From: Bolinopsis microptera
Lineage: Eukaryota; Ctenophora; Tentaculata; Lobata; Bolinopsidae
DNA: 64,000 nt
Direction: 5' to 3'
Assembly (NCBI RefSeq): GCF_026151205.1
Contig: NC_087083.1
Span: 14,134,944-14,198,943 of the forward strand
In this document: positions 1 through 10,909 of the stretch, one piece after another
Position numbering within the stretch: the first letter of the stretch is position 1
Layout: every line of letters starts with the position of its first letter
Program-made: the position numbers and the translations under genes
The notes under the pieces: generated by a model
What the model was told of the DNA's origin: nothing
The model's database searches: none
What the model saw: only the letters and a program-made list of their open reading frames with translations

Positions 1-1084
1 TCAAATATGGCACCTAGGCGAAACTCACTGATCTTTCCAAAAAGGTATAACAAATTTGGTATTGTGAAAATTCTCACAGTCTCTAGAAAACAGTGGTACA
101 AAAATTTTTTAAATCCAAGCAACTTTATTTTTATCGTGCACCCCCTATAAGAAGAAACCTAGCCAGAGTGGAAGTCGGCGCCCTCATTAAATTTTTGGAG
201 AAAATCGCTCGCGCTCGCCAAAATTTGGACCAGGACGATGTCCTAGCCTGGCAGCTCATTGCGCGTCGCAACGAGCTTTGTTGTTCGTCGACGTGCGACG
301 AGCAACGAGAAAAATTGCGTGGCGCGTCGGGTGGCACATCTTAACGGGTGATACGCGTATAAATTTCGATCGCTGACGTACTACAGCGAACATCACAGCT
401 GCGAGTGGCGTCAGCTAGTAGGATTTCATCCTACAATGCAAGGCACATCGCGTTCATTTAGCTAACCAGGTGCTTTCGCGCCGCTGCGGGCGCGCTTGTT
501 CCACAAGTCATTTCCGGCGGTCGCGCGCTACTGCAAGCGAGAGGGCTATAGTTAGAGCAACACATCGCGCCACAAGCCAAATATTTATCAACATCTTGAC
601 TAGCTACGCGGTCCTTTTCCGCATGCGCTCGCGCTGTGCTCAAAAATTGACGTCGTCAATCAATCAGCATCAAGATTTTAGTTTTACATTTGACCTTTAT
701 GTCAAAAAATCTTTGAATTTTCAATCGGTGGTCGATGTTACCTGAGGACCTCAGGCTTCGTCCTTACTTCGTCACAGGACGATCGGAGCTCGAAGAGCGT
801 AGAGAGTGCTGGCTGGCGTCGTCCTGTGATGGTCGACGTATTTTTGCTTGCTGGGATCCGGCCGAATGACGCCACATGCAACGTGTAGGGTAAAAATTGT
901 TTTGGTCACGTGACCAGTCAATGACATTGATATTTCGCTGCGGACGGTTTGGTGGAGGGTTAGGGTCAACGTTTATACATTATAGGGTCAAAGTTAGGAC
1001 TAGAGTTGTACACTATTGACATTGTGAGGGTAATGGTTAAGGTTTATCACTAGCGACCTTTTCATCTGACCACAATATTGCAAA
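1..1084. other. No gene seen; copy of a dispersed repeat family
   Basis: No convincing coding region. Around 275-310 there is an imperfect inverted repeat (TTGTTCGTCG ... CGACGAGCAACG). The stretch near 535-565 (agggctatagttagagcaa) resembles 9118-9145, and 645-668 (gacgtcgtcaatcaatca) resembles 6521-6540 and 8989-9005. This part therefore looks like one copy of a dispersed repeat family seen three times in the window. The open frames here do not resemble known proteins. Confidence 0.5.
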
Positions 1085-1123
1085 ATGCTATGTTGTATGT
1101 CACGTGACAAATTTAGCCGAGGG

Positions 1124-1440
1124 TCGGAAGACGGAGGTCGGAAGTCAGTGGACTCTGTTGGAGTCCGGCGGACTCCGAGCGGAGTCCGCCGAGCTGGCGG
1201 ACTCCGCCAAGCTCCGCCGGACTCCGCCGGATTCAAGTCTGGCGGAGAGGTCCGGCGGAGTCCGCCAAGCACTCCGCCGGAGTCCGCGGCGGACCGGAGT
1301 CCGCCTAGTGGCTTAGTCCACTAGTCCACATTTTGGCGGAGCACCGCCGGAGTCCGCTCGGAATCCGGCGGCTCCGCCGGAGTCCGCTCGGAGTCCGCTC
1401 GGAGTCCGGCGGCTCCGCCGCGGACTCGACTCCGCGACGG
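1124..1440. repeat. GC-rich self-complementary micro-repeat island
   Basis: The island is built from many copies and inversions of short words such as GGAGTCCGGCGGACTCCG. Because the word is itself nearly palindromic, the block could fold into many alternative hairpins. It contrasts sharply with AT-rich flanks. Open frames on both strands here (Pro/Ser/Arg-rich) are a consequence of the repeat and are not treated as genes. Confidence 0.85.
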
Positions 1441-2116
1441 ATAGTGCCAAATTTTACGCAACTTTTAGAAAATCTAAGTTTACGGTAATTTTTAGCATCT
1501 GGGTACCAGAAATTTCACCCATTTTAACTTAAATCCCTGACACGTTTGGGTTGGCCATAGACTATAAAGTTTAAAATGAAGTTGGGGTAAAGTTAGGGTT
1601 AGATGTGTTCGTAAAGTCACATGCTCAGGTTGGAATGTGGTGTAGATTATAGTTGTAGTTGTACATTAGCAGCTGAGCATTAGTTATTAGCTTGAACATT
1701 GCCAACCTCCAGTGACTTTAGAAATATTTTGGTTGAAGTTACCGAGCTTGCAGTAGCAGAGAATTATTCCATATTCATACAGTGAACTAAAAAATATTGC
1801 GTTAAATCATCTCGTAATCAGTAATAACATTATGTAAAATATTTCATCTCCGTCAGACAAACCAGATAATGTTCACTTTTCTCGACTTGTTAACGGTACA
1901 TTCTGTTACGCTAATGTTTGCTGGTGGCCCAGTAATATTACTGATTTTGTAAATTTAACTTTGTATCAATTAAAAGTAATAAAACCATGGAGCCTTGTTA
2001 AAGTGGCGGCTTTTATCAATAGCTAGAATAGGACAGGGTCACAGTTTAACTCTTACTTTCTAGAGTATTCTGTATTTAAAGTTAAAATTATTATGATATT
2101 GATATTGTTCATACAG
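1441..2116. other. AT-rich, nothing recognised
   Basis: No open frame, repeat array or RNA gene could be supported. It precedes the first recognisable exon of the DM9 gene and may hold its unseen first exon (signal peptide) or promoter. Confidence 0.5.
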
Positions 2117-5100
2117 GTACCTGTAAAATGGATCGTGACAGCTCTGGTTTAAGGTTCTCGGAAGGTTGTGATGGGGTTCTGGACCACGCTTTCAGGTAAC
2201 CAACACTCTCGTGGTTACCCGGTAACCATGAACACTCTCGTAGTTACCCGGTAACCAACACTCTCGTAGTTACCCGGTAACCAACACTCTCGTGGTTACC
2301 CGGTAACCAACACTCTCCTGGTTACCCGGTAACCATGAACACTCTCGTAGTTACCCGGTAACCAACACTCTCGTGGTTACCCGGTAACCAACACTCTCGT
2401 GGTTACCCGGTAACCATGAACACTCTCGTAGTTACCCGGTAACCAACACTCTCGTGGTTACCCGGTAACCAACACTCTCGTGGTTACCCGGTAACCAACA
2501 CTCTCCTGGTTACCCGGTAACCAACACTCTCCTGGTTACCCGGTAACCAACACTCTCGTGGTTACCCGGTAACCAACACTCTCGTGGTTACCCGGTAACC
2601 AACACTCTCGTGGTTACCCGGTAACCAACACTCTCGTGGTTACCCGGTAACCAACACTCTCCTGGTTACCCGGTAACAAACACTCTCGTGGTTACCCGGT
2701 AACCAACACTCTCGTGGTTACCCGGTAACCAACACTCTTGTGGTTACCCGGTAACCAACACTCTCGTGGTTACCCGGTAACCATGAACACTTTCGTGGTT
2801 ACCAGGTAACCAACACTATCGTGGTTAACCGGTAACCATGAACACTCTCGTGGTTACCCGGTAACCAACACTCTCGTTTTTTACCCGGTAACCAACACTC
2901 TTCTGGTTACCCGGTAACCAACACTCTCGTGGTTACCCGGTAACCAACACTCTTCTGGTTACCCGGTAACAAACACTCTCGTGGTTACCCGGTAACCAAC
3001 ACTCTCGTGTTTACCCGGTAACCAACACTCTCGTGGTTAATTAATCATATTTTGAACCATTCTAGCTTTTTGCCATTGCTTAATTGAATGAGTACTTTAT
3101 AACTTGTTATAACTTGATAATTATAACTACAGGTTAGGTCATCAGTACGATAGTGGAGACTACTACTGTGTGCTAGCCCGCTCTGATAACGGCCTCATAC
3201 CAGGTGAAGTGTTTATCCTACATGTTCTTTACTCTTCTAATTACATTTCTGTGTATACTTTTACAAGAACGAGAAATAGTGTTAATTCAACTTAAAGATA
3301 ACTTCGTAATATGAGCAGATATTTGAAGATATTTTAAAAGAAAAAACCACAATTTTTATTTTTACTCTAGAGAGTAACCAGCACTATGATACCCAGGCAA
3401 AGCTAAGCCTAACGGAGAAAGTTGCTGGTACCCGTACGGGGGTGAGGAGCATGAGTGTGAAGATTTCGAGTGGATCAGTTCTAATGGTCACGGAGTGATG
3501 ATCAGACCTACCCTGGGGGAAGAAGAGGAAGCACCGGAGGGAGCCCTCAAACTTGGATCACAAGTAGCTAGTTTTACTTATCTAAACTGAGAATATAAAC
3601 TTATCTATCTTTGGGCCATTCTCAGAAACCTACTATACCTCTTAGACTCATTCTAGATTGATATTACTAGGGTATTACCAGGCTGATAATCAGCCTATTT
3701 ACTATTACCATGGGCTGGTTCTTATTCGTTGTAGCTGTGTCCAGCCTAGTATTGTATGAAACATTACTAGGGTGGTTATACCAACCTTACTAGCACCTAA
3801 TATTACTAGCCTAGATCTAGTCTAGTAATACTAGTCTAGAACTAGAACTAGCATTACTAGTCTAGAATGGGTATAACAGTGTGAATTACCAGGATGATGA
3901 CGAGTATTACGTAGTAGTAGCACATACGGAGGGAGGGTGATGTTCCGGGCAAGTCTAAGAACGGAAAATGTTGGTACTCATTCGGGGGAGAGGAAAAGAA
4001 CGCCGACCACTTTTCTTATGTCGTCGGTTTGTTCCTTATACGTCATTTATAAGGACCAATAAACTAACAAACAATAAATGTAGTATTATTGGATTGAATT
4101 TGGTTTGATTAATCGTGAGTGTTATAAATATCTTCGTGTTGATATTTCATAGTCAGCCGCTTACACAGTAGTTACTGTATTCTACTGATTAACTTTTCGC
4201 TGCTTCATTTTCTGTAGAAAGCAAAGAAGCAGTGCTCAATTTAAATTTACCCGATTGATTCCCGTTAAAATTAGAAAATACTCACAAAATTATTGCTTAG
4301 TGCGTTTTGGAAATACTCACAACATTATTGCTTAGTGCGTTTTGGAAATACTCACAACATTATTGCTTAGTACGTTTTGAAATACTCACAACATTATTGC
4401 TTAGTGCGTTTTGGAATTGGGGGAACTGTCCTTTGTATGACGGAGCAAGGATTCACTTGGAGAGCCAACATGAACATGGTGGTACGGTTAGAGTTAACGA
4501 AGATGATGAGGTTGATGGAGAAGGTATGTGCTGCTTTTTATCAAAATCAAAAGGTCAACTAAAAGCTTTCACAATTTCTATCTGATTGTAAAGCTGCTTT
4601 GTGAAAAAATTCAAATATAAACTTATCTATGTAAGTGATGATTAAGAATATTTATGTTGAAGATCACCACTGAGAATTGAAATAATAATAAAACGTGTGC
4701 ACGGATCAGGAGGTCACGGGAGTTGGGCAACCTATATAGTACAGAGAAACGAACACGATGGCACTGTCCGACTTCAGAATGATAACAAACCTCACCGCTT
4801 CCTGGCCATCAAGAAAACCGGTCTCACCACTGTAAGAATAAGTTAGAATGTTAGAATTTGCAGTATTTGAACGGTGTTATTACTAAAATCCAAACACACA
4901 GTGTCAGCAGGGCAAGTTCAGGATAAATGGAAACTAGATGATCTGTATTAAATGTTGATATTATGCTTATAATTGATGTATTTATAAACTTTAGTCTTTG
5001 GTTCACTTAAGCACCATGCAGCACACCCCAGCACCATGCAGCACACCCCATGTAAATTTCAAAACTTCGAGTACCCACCTAATTTTCAACGGATTATCAT

Positions 5101-7243
5101 CAGTATATATGAGGGCAATATTATAAACACGCCCAAAACGGGTTATCACATATATTCTGCTAAGTGATTTCTTTTCGAGGGTCCAGGAACCCTTATTTCG
5201 GCTGAAAATATTTTTATTCAAAAAAGGTTTTTTCCTCGAAAAACCTCATTTTTGAAATTTGTGCAGTTTTCAGGCCAAAAGTCAATAATTATAAAGATAA
5301 CATTCAATGACAATTAAAATATTAGGCGGTGTTAATTGGCCCAACAAACGATTATGTTTTAAATGAAATTATCGAAATAGGGCCGGAAGTTAAAAAGTAC
5401 CTATAGTAGAGGCTCTTACGGGCAAAAAGACGTGTTTTCTGCTACGAGTTTAGAGACCTAACCGCTAATTGGACACAATAGTATGATGTCTAAGGATCGA
5501 TAATATGTTAAGAAGTATAAATTTGGCCTTATTAGTCACGTGCTATACCAATGCGCGTTTTAAACTTTGACAGTCTATTACTCTAAGGCAAATAAAGTAA
5601 TTATATCCATATTTTGTCAGCAATAAGATCACATTATTTTCTATTTAGTGTGAAAATATGAGCTAGAACGGACATAATCTCGCTGAGTTATAGCTGTTTG
5701 AAATTTATGATGAACGCGCGGGTGCCAATTGATAACAACTAAATGCTTTTGCGCGTAGTGCGCGTCGAAAATTTGGCAAAAACGCTTGCGGAGTGACAAT
5801 ATTCAAACTTCGATTAAGTATATGAAGTGGGTACTTCTCGGAAAGGAAAAATTTAGGCAAACACGATGTGACTATTTTTGGGTTGATTTAATACAACTGC
5901 AAAAAATTATTCAAACTTAAAGCAAAAAAGTCAAAATTTTTACCACTTTTTTGGATTTTTACCTCAGAACAAATAGAGGGATTTGTTTTATTTTTATACA
6001 ATCTTGTGCGGCTGTCTTTTAGCTATCTTTATGCAAGTTTTGCCGACATGCCAACAAAATTAACTTGCTCAAAATATCAAAAAACATGGTTTTTTGGCCT
6101 ATTTTTGGCCCAAAAATCGGTTTTTTGCGATTTTACCCCAGAACAATCAGTCCAATCATCTTGAAACCACTTTCAATCGATTCTACGGTCAAAAATACGT
6201 CTAGTAAGGTGTATCTGGGGTCCCTAACGTATCGAGCAGACAATGCCCGTAAGAGCCTCTACTACTAGAGTAATTCTATTACTAAAAACATCCTTCAGAT
6301 ACTTCTCCGAATACATTACTCAAAAGGCCTTTTATTGGTCTAACTTTGATAATGTCATTTGATGCCTAAGCGTCTGTTAGCCAAATTATAACTTCCTAAA
6401 ATTGTCACTTGACTTGGAGGACTTCGCCGCTTCGACGCGCCGCGCAAACTATCATTCTTGCTTCGCGATTCTTGCTTCGACGATCGTTGCTCTGCTTCGC
6501 AGAGCAACGATCTCGACGGATTGACATCGTCAATCAATCACTTGACCAACAAATTTCAAAAATTGCATAAATTTGGCATTCGAAGTTTTGGAATTTACAA
6601 ATCCCTATTTAATTATGGGAATCCCTTAAATGGTAAGATTATGTGTTATTATGTTATTATGACTAACAATAACATTTAACCACCAGGGTGCTGGGGGACG
6701 GAACTGCGTGTTTAGACCCAACTTCCACAAGAACGGAACTGTTTCCTTCATGTCTGTTAACTTTCCTGGTCGACATATCGGTTAGTGTTAGAAGCAAGTA
6801 CTATTTTGGTGCAAAATCGCATAATTTGACAATTTGTATAGTAGTTTTGAAATACTAAATACAAATAGTTGCATAATTTGTCAAAATTTGCTCCGTACAA
6901 TTAGTGTTGTTAATTGGTCGATGAGAGTTGAGATTATTAAGAAGTCGTTAAAAGGATCATTTTGAATTTTTCACTATTTAATTTAATTACAATTAAATGT
7001 TCAAGGAAAAAAATGGAGCTTTGTGAAAAAGTTTTTTGACAACCACGAACTAATATAAAATATAACGTGTTTTGTGTATTGAAATACTTCACTTGGGTTT
7101 TGTTGGACTAATTTATACGTTTTAATGTTACATTTGCAACTCTGATGTTTATTCCCGCAGGAATAAACGATGATCAAACTGCGCGTAATCCAAAAAACAC
7201 TGGGACTGGTTTAAACGCTAGATTCAACATTCTCGAGGCTTAA
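2117..7243 (+). CDS. DM9-repeat plus beta-trefoil protein (partial, multi-exon)
   Basis: Exons read by splice signals and phase: 2117-2195, 3133-3203, 3397-3563, then 4405-4523, 4710-4831, 6687-6780 and 7161-7243 (stop TAA). The first three join in phase and give a DM9 (DUF3421) unit. It has AFRLGHQYDSGDYY, LARSDNGLIPGKA, then CWYPYGGEEHE and FEWIS, matching the family pattern of a lifted GRA-type strand, PGK and a Cys/aromatic-YGG-EH block. The last four join in phase and show three internal repeats, each with a G-T-V turn (GGTVRV, DGTVRL, NGTVSF) and FLAI or RHIGI strands, as in a beta-trefoil. DM9 proteins in invertebrates include mannose-binding lectins, so carbohydrate binding is plausible. 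The start codon and signal peptide were not found. The join between the DM9 part and the trefoil part is unresolved; they may be one or two genes. Confidence 0.62.
2196..3041 (+). repeat. 26-29 bp minisatellite starting exactly at a splice donor
   Basis: About 30 units of gtaaccaacactctcgtggt-type sequence (26 bp, with 29-bp variants carrying an extra atg). The first base of the array is the first base of the intron after the exon ending TTTCAG at 2195, so every unit carries a GTAACC donor-like start. Units contain a short inverted pair (GGTTACC / GGTAACC). It fills most of the first intron of the DM9 gene. Confidence 0.95.
3880..4036 (+). pseudogene. Second DM9 repeat exon with broken frame
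   Basis: From 3881 the frame reads NYQDDDEYYVVVAHTEGG and then a stop. One frame over, it continues VPGKSKNGKCWYSFGGEE. The two halves align to the first DM9 unit (DSGDYY..LARS, PGKAKPNGESCWYPYGGEE). The shift falls in gagggagggtga near 3929-3940, where one G fewer would join the halves. Entry phase from the upstream exon also does not fit. It could be a decayed repeat, a base-calling slip in the G run, or an exon pair with a boundary I could not see. Confidence 0.5.
4274..4413 (+). repeat. 35-bp repeat, four copies, carrying a splice acceptor
   Basis: Four head-to-tail copies of a unit beginning gaaatactcacaacattatt and including gcttag/tgcgtttt. The AG in the last copy is the likely acceptor (4403-4404) of the first beta-trefoil exon, so the array multiplies an acceptor together with the first exon bases. 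Confidence 0.85.
6395..6545. repeat. Dispersed repeat copy with a 14-bp perfect hairpin
   Basis: It lies in the intron before the 6687 exon. It contains a perfect stem at 6482-6495 / 6499-6512 (GATCGTTGCTCTGC, loop TTC). The flanks (ggaggacttcgccgcttcga, cgccgcgcaaa, ttgacatcgtcaatcaa) are shared in the same order with 8880-9005. It is a MITE- or SINE-like family; no target-site duplication was recognised. Confidence 0.7.
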
Positions 7244-7815
7244 TAATTAATGACGTCACGAATGAAGAGCTCGCAGTGGGAAGGTACTTGCTTATATTAT
7301 TATATATCATACATAACTTATAACTTATAACTTATAACTTATACATTATACATAACTTTCATATAACTATAAGTGTATTCAGCTTGATATTTTCATTTTA
7401 CGATAAATTATTTGACTGAGCGATAGCTTTTTTTTATCAATAAACTTTCAAATTGTTACACAAATACATCATTTTATTTCAAAGAAAATATCGCCGAATG
7501 ACCTTACATGCCTTGACAAGTGACCGAGTGTAAACAAAATTAGGGACACCGAAACACCAGTTGACCAGTATGCAGTAAACTGATCAGTTCAATCAGGGAT
7601 TGAAGGATAATTTGTGTTTGATAAATAACATAATATAATAAATAAACAACATAATAAATAATATAATGTTACTAATGCAAGCTTTTGCGATAAAAATCTC
7701 CGATCCTGATTTATGACTATGAGTATTTAAAACTTGACTGAGCGATAGCTTGGGATTGAAGGATGATTTGTGTTTGATAAATAACATAATATGATAAGTA
7801 AATAACATAATAAAT

Positions 7816-7860
7816 AATGTACCTTACCTTTAGGTAAGGTACATTAAGGTAAGGTACATT
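7816..7860. repeat. Perfect 14-bp inverted repeat with 2-nt loop
   Basis: AATGTACCTTACCT (7816-7829), loop TT, then its exact reverse complement to 7845. The right arm is repeated once more to 7860. The stem could extrude or be transcribed as a hairpin. Confidence 0.85.
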
Positions 7861-8718
7861 ATTTATTTATCTTAAGTTTAGAAATCTTGGCAGCGCACCA
7901 AATGAGTAATATTCCCTTTATAGAAAGTTATAAATAGAATTAGCAATAATACAATTTAGTGTAGTAATTTATAGTATGACTTGTGCCTTTTAAAGCGTAA
8001 TTAACTTCGAATTTCTGTATTTTCAGGGAAAGACATTGATGCAGTTAAACTCTTGGAAGTTTCCCCCAAAGAATTTGATTATAAAGGTTAAGAAGTCCGG
8101 TTAATTAATTTTGTTAATTCTGAATTTTGAAAATATGTGTTTTTTGACCAATTTGTTGATGAAAGAATAACGGTTGACTATTTTGTTTTGGTCTTCAGTT
8201 TACGTTTTGCATCGTTAATGTTATGTATTTTAGAATTTGTCGTAATAACTGTGAATGGCGAATATTGAATTTAATTTGTCTAACAGTGCACATTATTATA
8301 ATTTAAGTTCACTGCTTACATTTCTTATCCGAATATGAGGAACAACCATGATTACATGTCCGTCATTTAACTGTCCATGTCAATGTACAAACTGCAAAAC
8401 GAGGTCATTGTTTTATAGCTTTTTAGGACAACGGGATTACAGCATCTAAGAAATAAAACAGATCAGTGATCAGGTTATTTAAGCTCTGATATTGATAAAC
8501 GAGTTGTGCTCAAAACGACATCGGTAAAATTAACTTATGAAATCTAAAAGTGAAATTGAGCGTGCTAAATCATTTTACACGTTTTAATTACACGTATTTA
8601 ATTGGGACTTGGACATTTTAACATCAGTTGAATGTTGAAACCAGCTTACATTACATGCACGGAGACCCTTCACCCCAGATTGTAATGTTCATAAACATTT
8701 GACTCACGCTTGACGCTG

Positions 8719-8756
8719 CAACCCCTTTTGATCGCGCGCGCGATCAAAAGGGGTTG
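8719..8756. repeat. Perfect 38-bp palindrome
   Basis: The left half is CAACCCCTTTTGATCGCGC and the right half is its exact reverse complement, with no spacer. The centre is an alternating GC run (gcgcgcgc). It sits about 125 bp before a dispersed-repeat copy and may mark the end of a mobile element or a recombination relic. Confidence 0.95.
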
Positions 8757-8879
8757 TCCTAAAATTAAAAAGCTAAAACAATTGGACAATATTTTAATTG
8801 AAATTTTACTCAATTTCATTCTGATAGTGATAAAATTTTGAAATTGATCGGATGATATTTGACTATAGTAGGTATAGTT

Positions 8880-9150
8880 TGATTGGAGGATTTTGCCGCT
8901 TTGACACGCCGCGCAAATTAGTATTCTTGCTTCGCATCGAAGCAAGACTATATCGTTGCTTTATTACAAAGCAACGATCTGGAAGGGTTGACATCGTCAA
9001 TCAAATAGTTTGAAAGGTGCTTACTTGGCAGTTGGCCGGATATCATAACAATAATATCGGCTCATCATGAATTTCACATAGCCATGTGTCTACGCGTACT
9101 GCGTGACGAGCTTGTTTTACGAAAGGGCTCTGGTTAGAGCAAGCATGAAA
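8880..9150. repeat. Dispersed repeat copy with two hairpins
   Basis: It shares ordered blocks with 6395-6545. It contains the inverted pairs TCTTGCTTCG / CGAAGCAAGA (8932-8953) and ATCGTTGCTTT / AAAGCAACGAT (8952-8978). Downstream, agggctctggttagagcaag matches the block near 545. The family is compatible with a non-autonomous element whose ends are unclear. Confidence 0.6.
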
Positions 9151-10552
9151 CGTTTAAAAAAATGATTTCTAGGGAAAAATTCAAAGGGGGGGGGGGGCCC
9201 GGGCCATGATTAATTACGTAATATTGCTGTCAGTATCAGGGGGAGGGGGGGAGTTGACTCTTGACTCTTGATTACGGTTGATTACGCCTAGTCCTACCGC
9301 GGAGGGCCGGGGGGGGGGGGTAAATTGCTAAAATAATGATTAGGGACCAATGGCATTTACTTATATGTTATACTTATATAGGACGTCCGCCAAAATTGCA
9401 AATTTTCAAACCGATCCCGGCCCTGTCCGGTTGTGTCCGATTTTTCAAAACCGCCCCCTCCCCCGGACGTCAGGATTTCCAGCTACTTTTAAGAGTAAAA
9501 ATAAAACCAACTAAGATTTATTGTTTATAAAATTCAAAGAGCTGAAACGTTCGTTAAAATTTGTTTCGATCTGGTATTTTATAAAATTAAAGAGATATAT
9601 TTGGAGATCGGCGATTCAAAAATGTGATTTTTTCAGAAGTAATAGTACTCATAGTTACCCAACTCAGGGATCGAACTCACGCTGTGTTTGGAGTATGGTG
9701 GAGTGAAAACTTAAGAGTCAGGATTCAATTTGGATAATAACACAAATCTAGTAAATACGTGTACAGACACATTTTTTTCTTTCGCACCAATAACGTATTT
9801 TTTCAAAATCGCATAATAATCTTAGACGACTAAGAAATAACAAACATTATAAATATAACATTAATTAGATAATTAAAATTAAAACACCGTTTGGTTTGTA
9901 AACTTTTTCTTTATCGGTTACAATTTGTATGTTCATAATTTTCACGCAAACAACTAAACTGGAACGTGAATTTTTTTCTCGTTCTTAAATTTCTAACATT
10001 TTAAAAGTTCAATTAAATACCAGCTACCAGTTGATTCTGGTGAATGTAGCTTCATGTTAAGTAGTAAATATTATAAAAATTGTATTTATTTAACCGTTGG
10101 ACACGATTACTCATAAAAGTATCGATTCCTATGAATCTTTCAAAATAAATACAAATATCGTAGATTAGTTCACAATCTAGATAAAAATAACGACATTAGA
10201 TTAAGCGCTTAGCTAGAATTCAGGCGATGGCAAAAATGAAATCTTCTGCGACTTCAACTTCACGATAATCACCAAAAGATGCTAGCAGAGGACTGAAGGT
10301 TCCCATTGATTACCTTCCATTGAATGAGTCATTGGCGGTTCATGACTCCAATGAAAGTGCTAACATTCACTTGCACCGATGATAACGGCAATTGGTCATC
10401 ACCTTTATAGTGAGTGCGATCAGCTACACAAAATCAGATTATTCAGCCGTGTGTACAATTATTTGATAAATATCAAGAGTCCTATATATTTCTAATAGAT
10501 TTTGACCTCAAACCATCCAAATGAATTTTCTGAACAATTTATACTGATGCAG

Positions 10553-10751
10553 GGTGCTGTCACGCTTGAAACAAAATATATAAGCGGAAGCTTGGCTCAG
10601 ACCCGTGGATTATCCCCCACGTTACCCTGTCCAACTAGTCCCAATCTTTGGATCGCATTCTCGGAAGGAACAGGTTGTATGAACACAACGTTTGATCTCT
10701 TGAAGCGTGGATTGGTAATCAGTTTCAGACTGACTTGTTCAGTTGTTTCAG
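10553..10751 (+). CDS. Doubtful exon, unrecognised
   Basis: An open segment between an acceptor-like gatgcag/GG and a donor-like TTTCAG/GTGG. It reads a Cys- and Thr-rich peptide with LPCPTSPNLWIAFSEGTGC and FRLTCSVVSG. A further short open stretch (EQCCYQICSM) follows to a GTGAGT at 10839. I recognise no family, and no partner exons were found. Treat it as a candidate only. Confidence 0.25.
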
Positions 10752-10837
10752 GTGGCTACAGATAAGAGAAAGGTGAACAGTGCTGCTACCAGATATGTTC
10801 CATGCAGACTATCAGCTCCATTTCTGATCTGAAAGTT

Positions 10838-10909
10838 TGGGGTGAGTACGTTAACTTAATAAGCATACAATTAACGGTGAGTACGTTAACTTAATAAGCA
10901 TACAATTAA
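10838..10909 (+). repeat. 35-bp tandem duplication of a donor-like site
   Basis: Two adjacent identical copies of ggtgagtacgttaacttaat plus 15 bases. Each begins with GGTGAGTACG, a strong donor consensus, so this is a small version of the junction-anchored repeats elsewhere in the window. Confidence 0.85.

Larger units (their letters stand above)
7244..10500. other. Intergenic region with repeats, no gene seen
   Basis: AT-rich spacer. It holds an imperfect 65-bp duplication (7597-7660 and 7752-7818), a 14-bp hairpin at 7816-7845, a perfect 38-bp palindrome at 8719-8756, a dispersed-repeat copy at 8880-9150 and poly-G runs at 9186-9197 and 9309-9320. Short open frames here have no family resemblance. 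Confidence 0.6.

Noticed and set aside
1085-1324. Pro/Ser/Arg-rich frames on both strands
   Set aside because: Product of the palindromic GC island; both strands give similar low-complexity peptides.
2196-3041. CRISPR-like array
   Set aside because: Units are contiguous with no unique spacers, and the DNA is an animal nuclear genome. It is a minisatellite.
2117-3203. Ig domain reading of DSGDYYC
   Set aside because: At first it looked like an Ig D-x-G-x-Y-x-C strand. Adding the in-phase next exon (PGKAKPNGESCWYPYGGEEHE) fits DM9 better.
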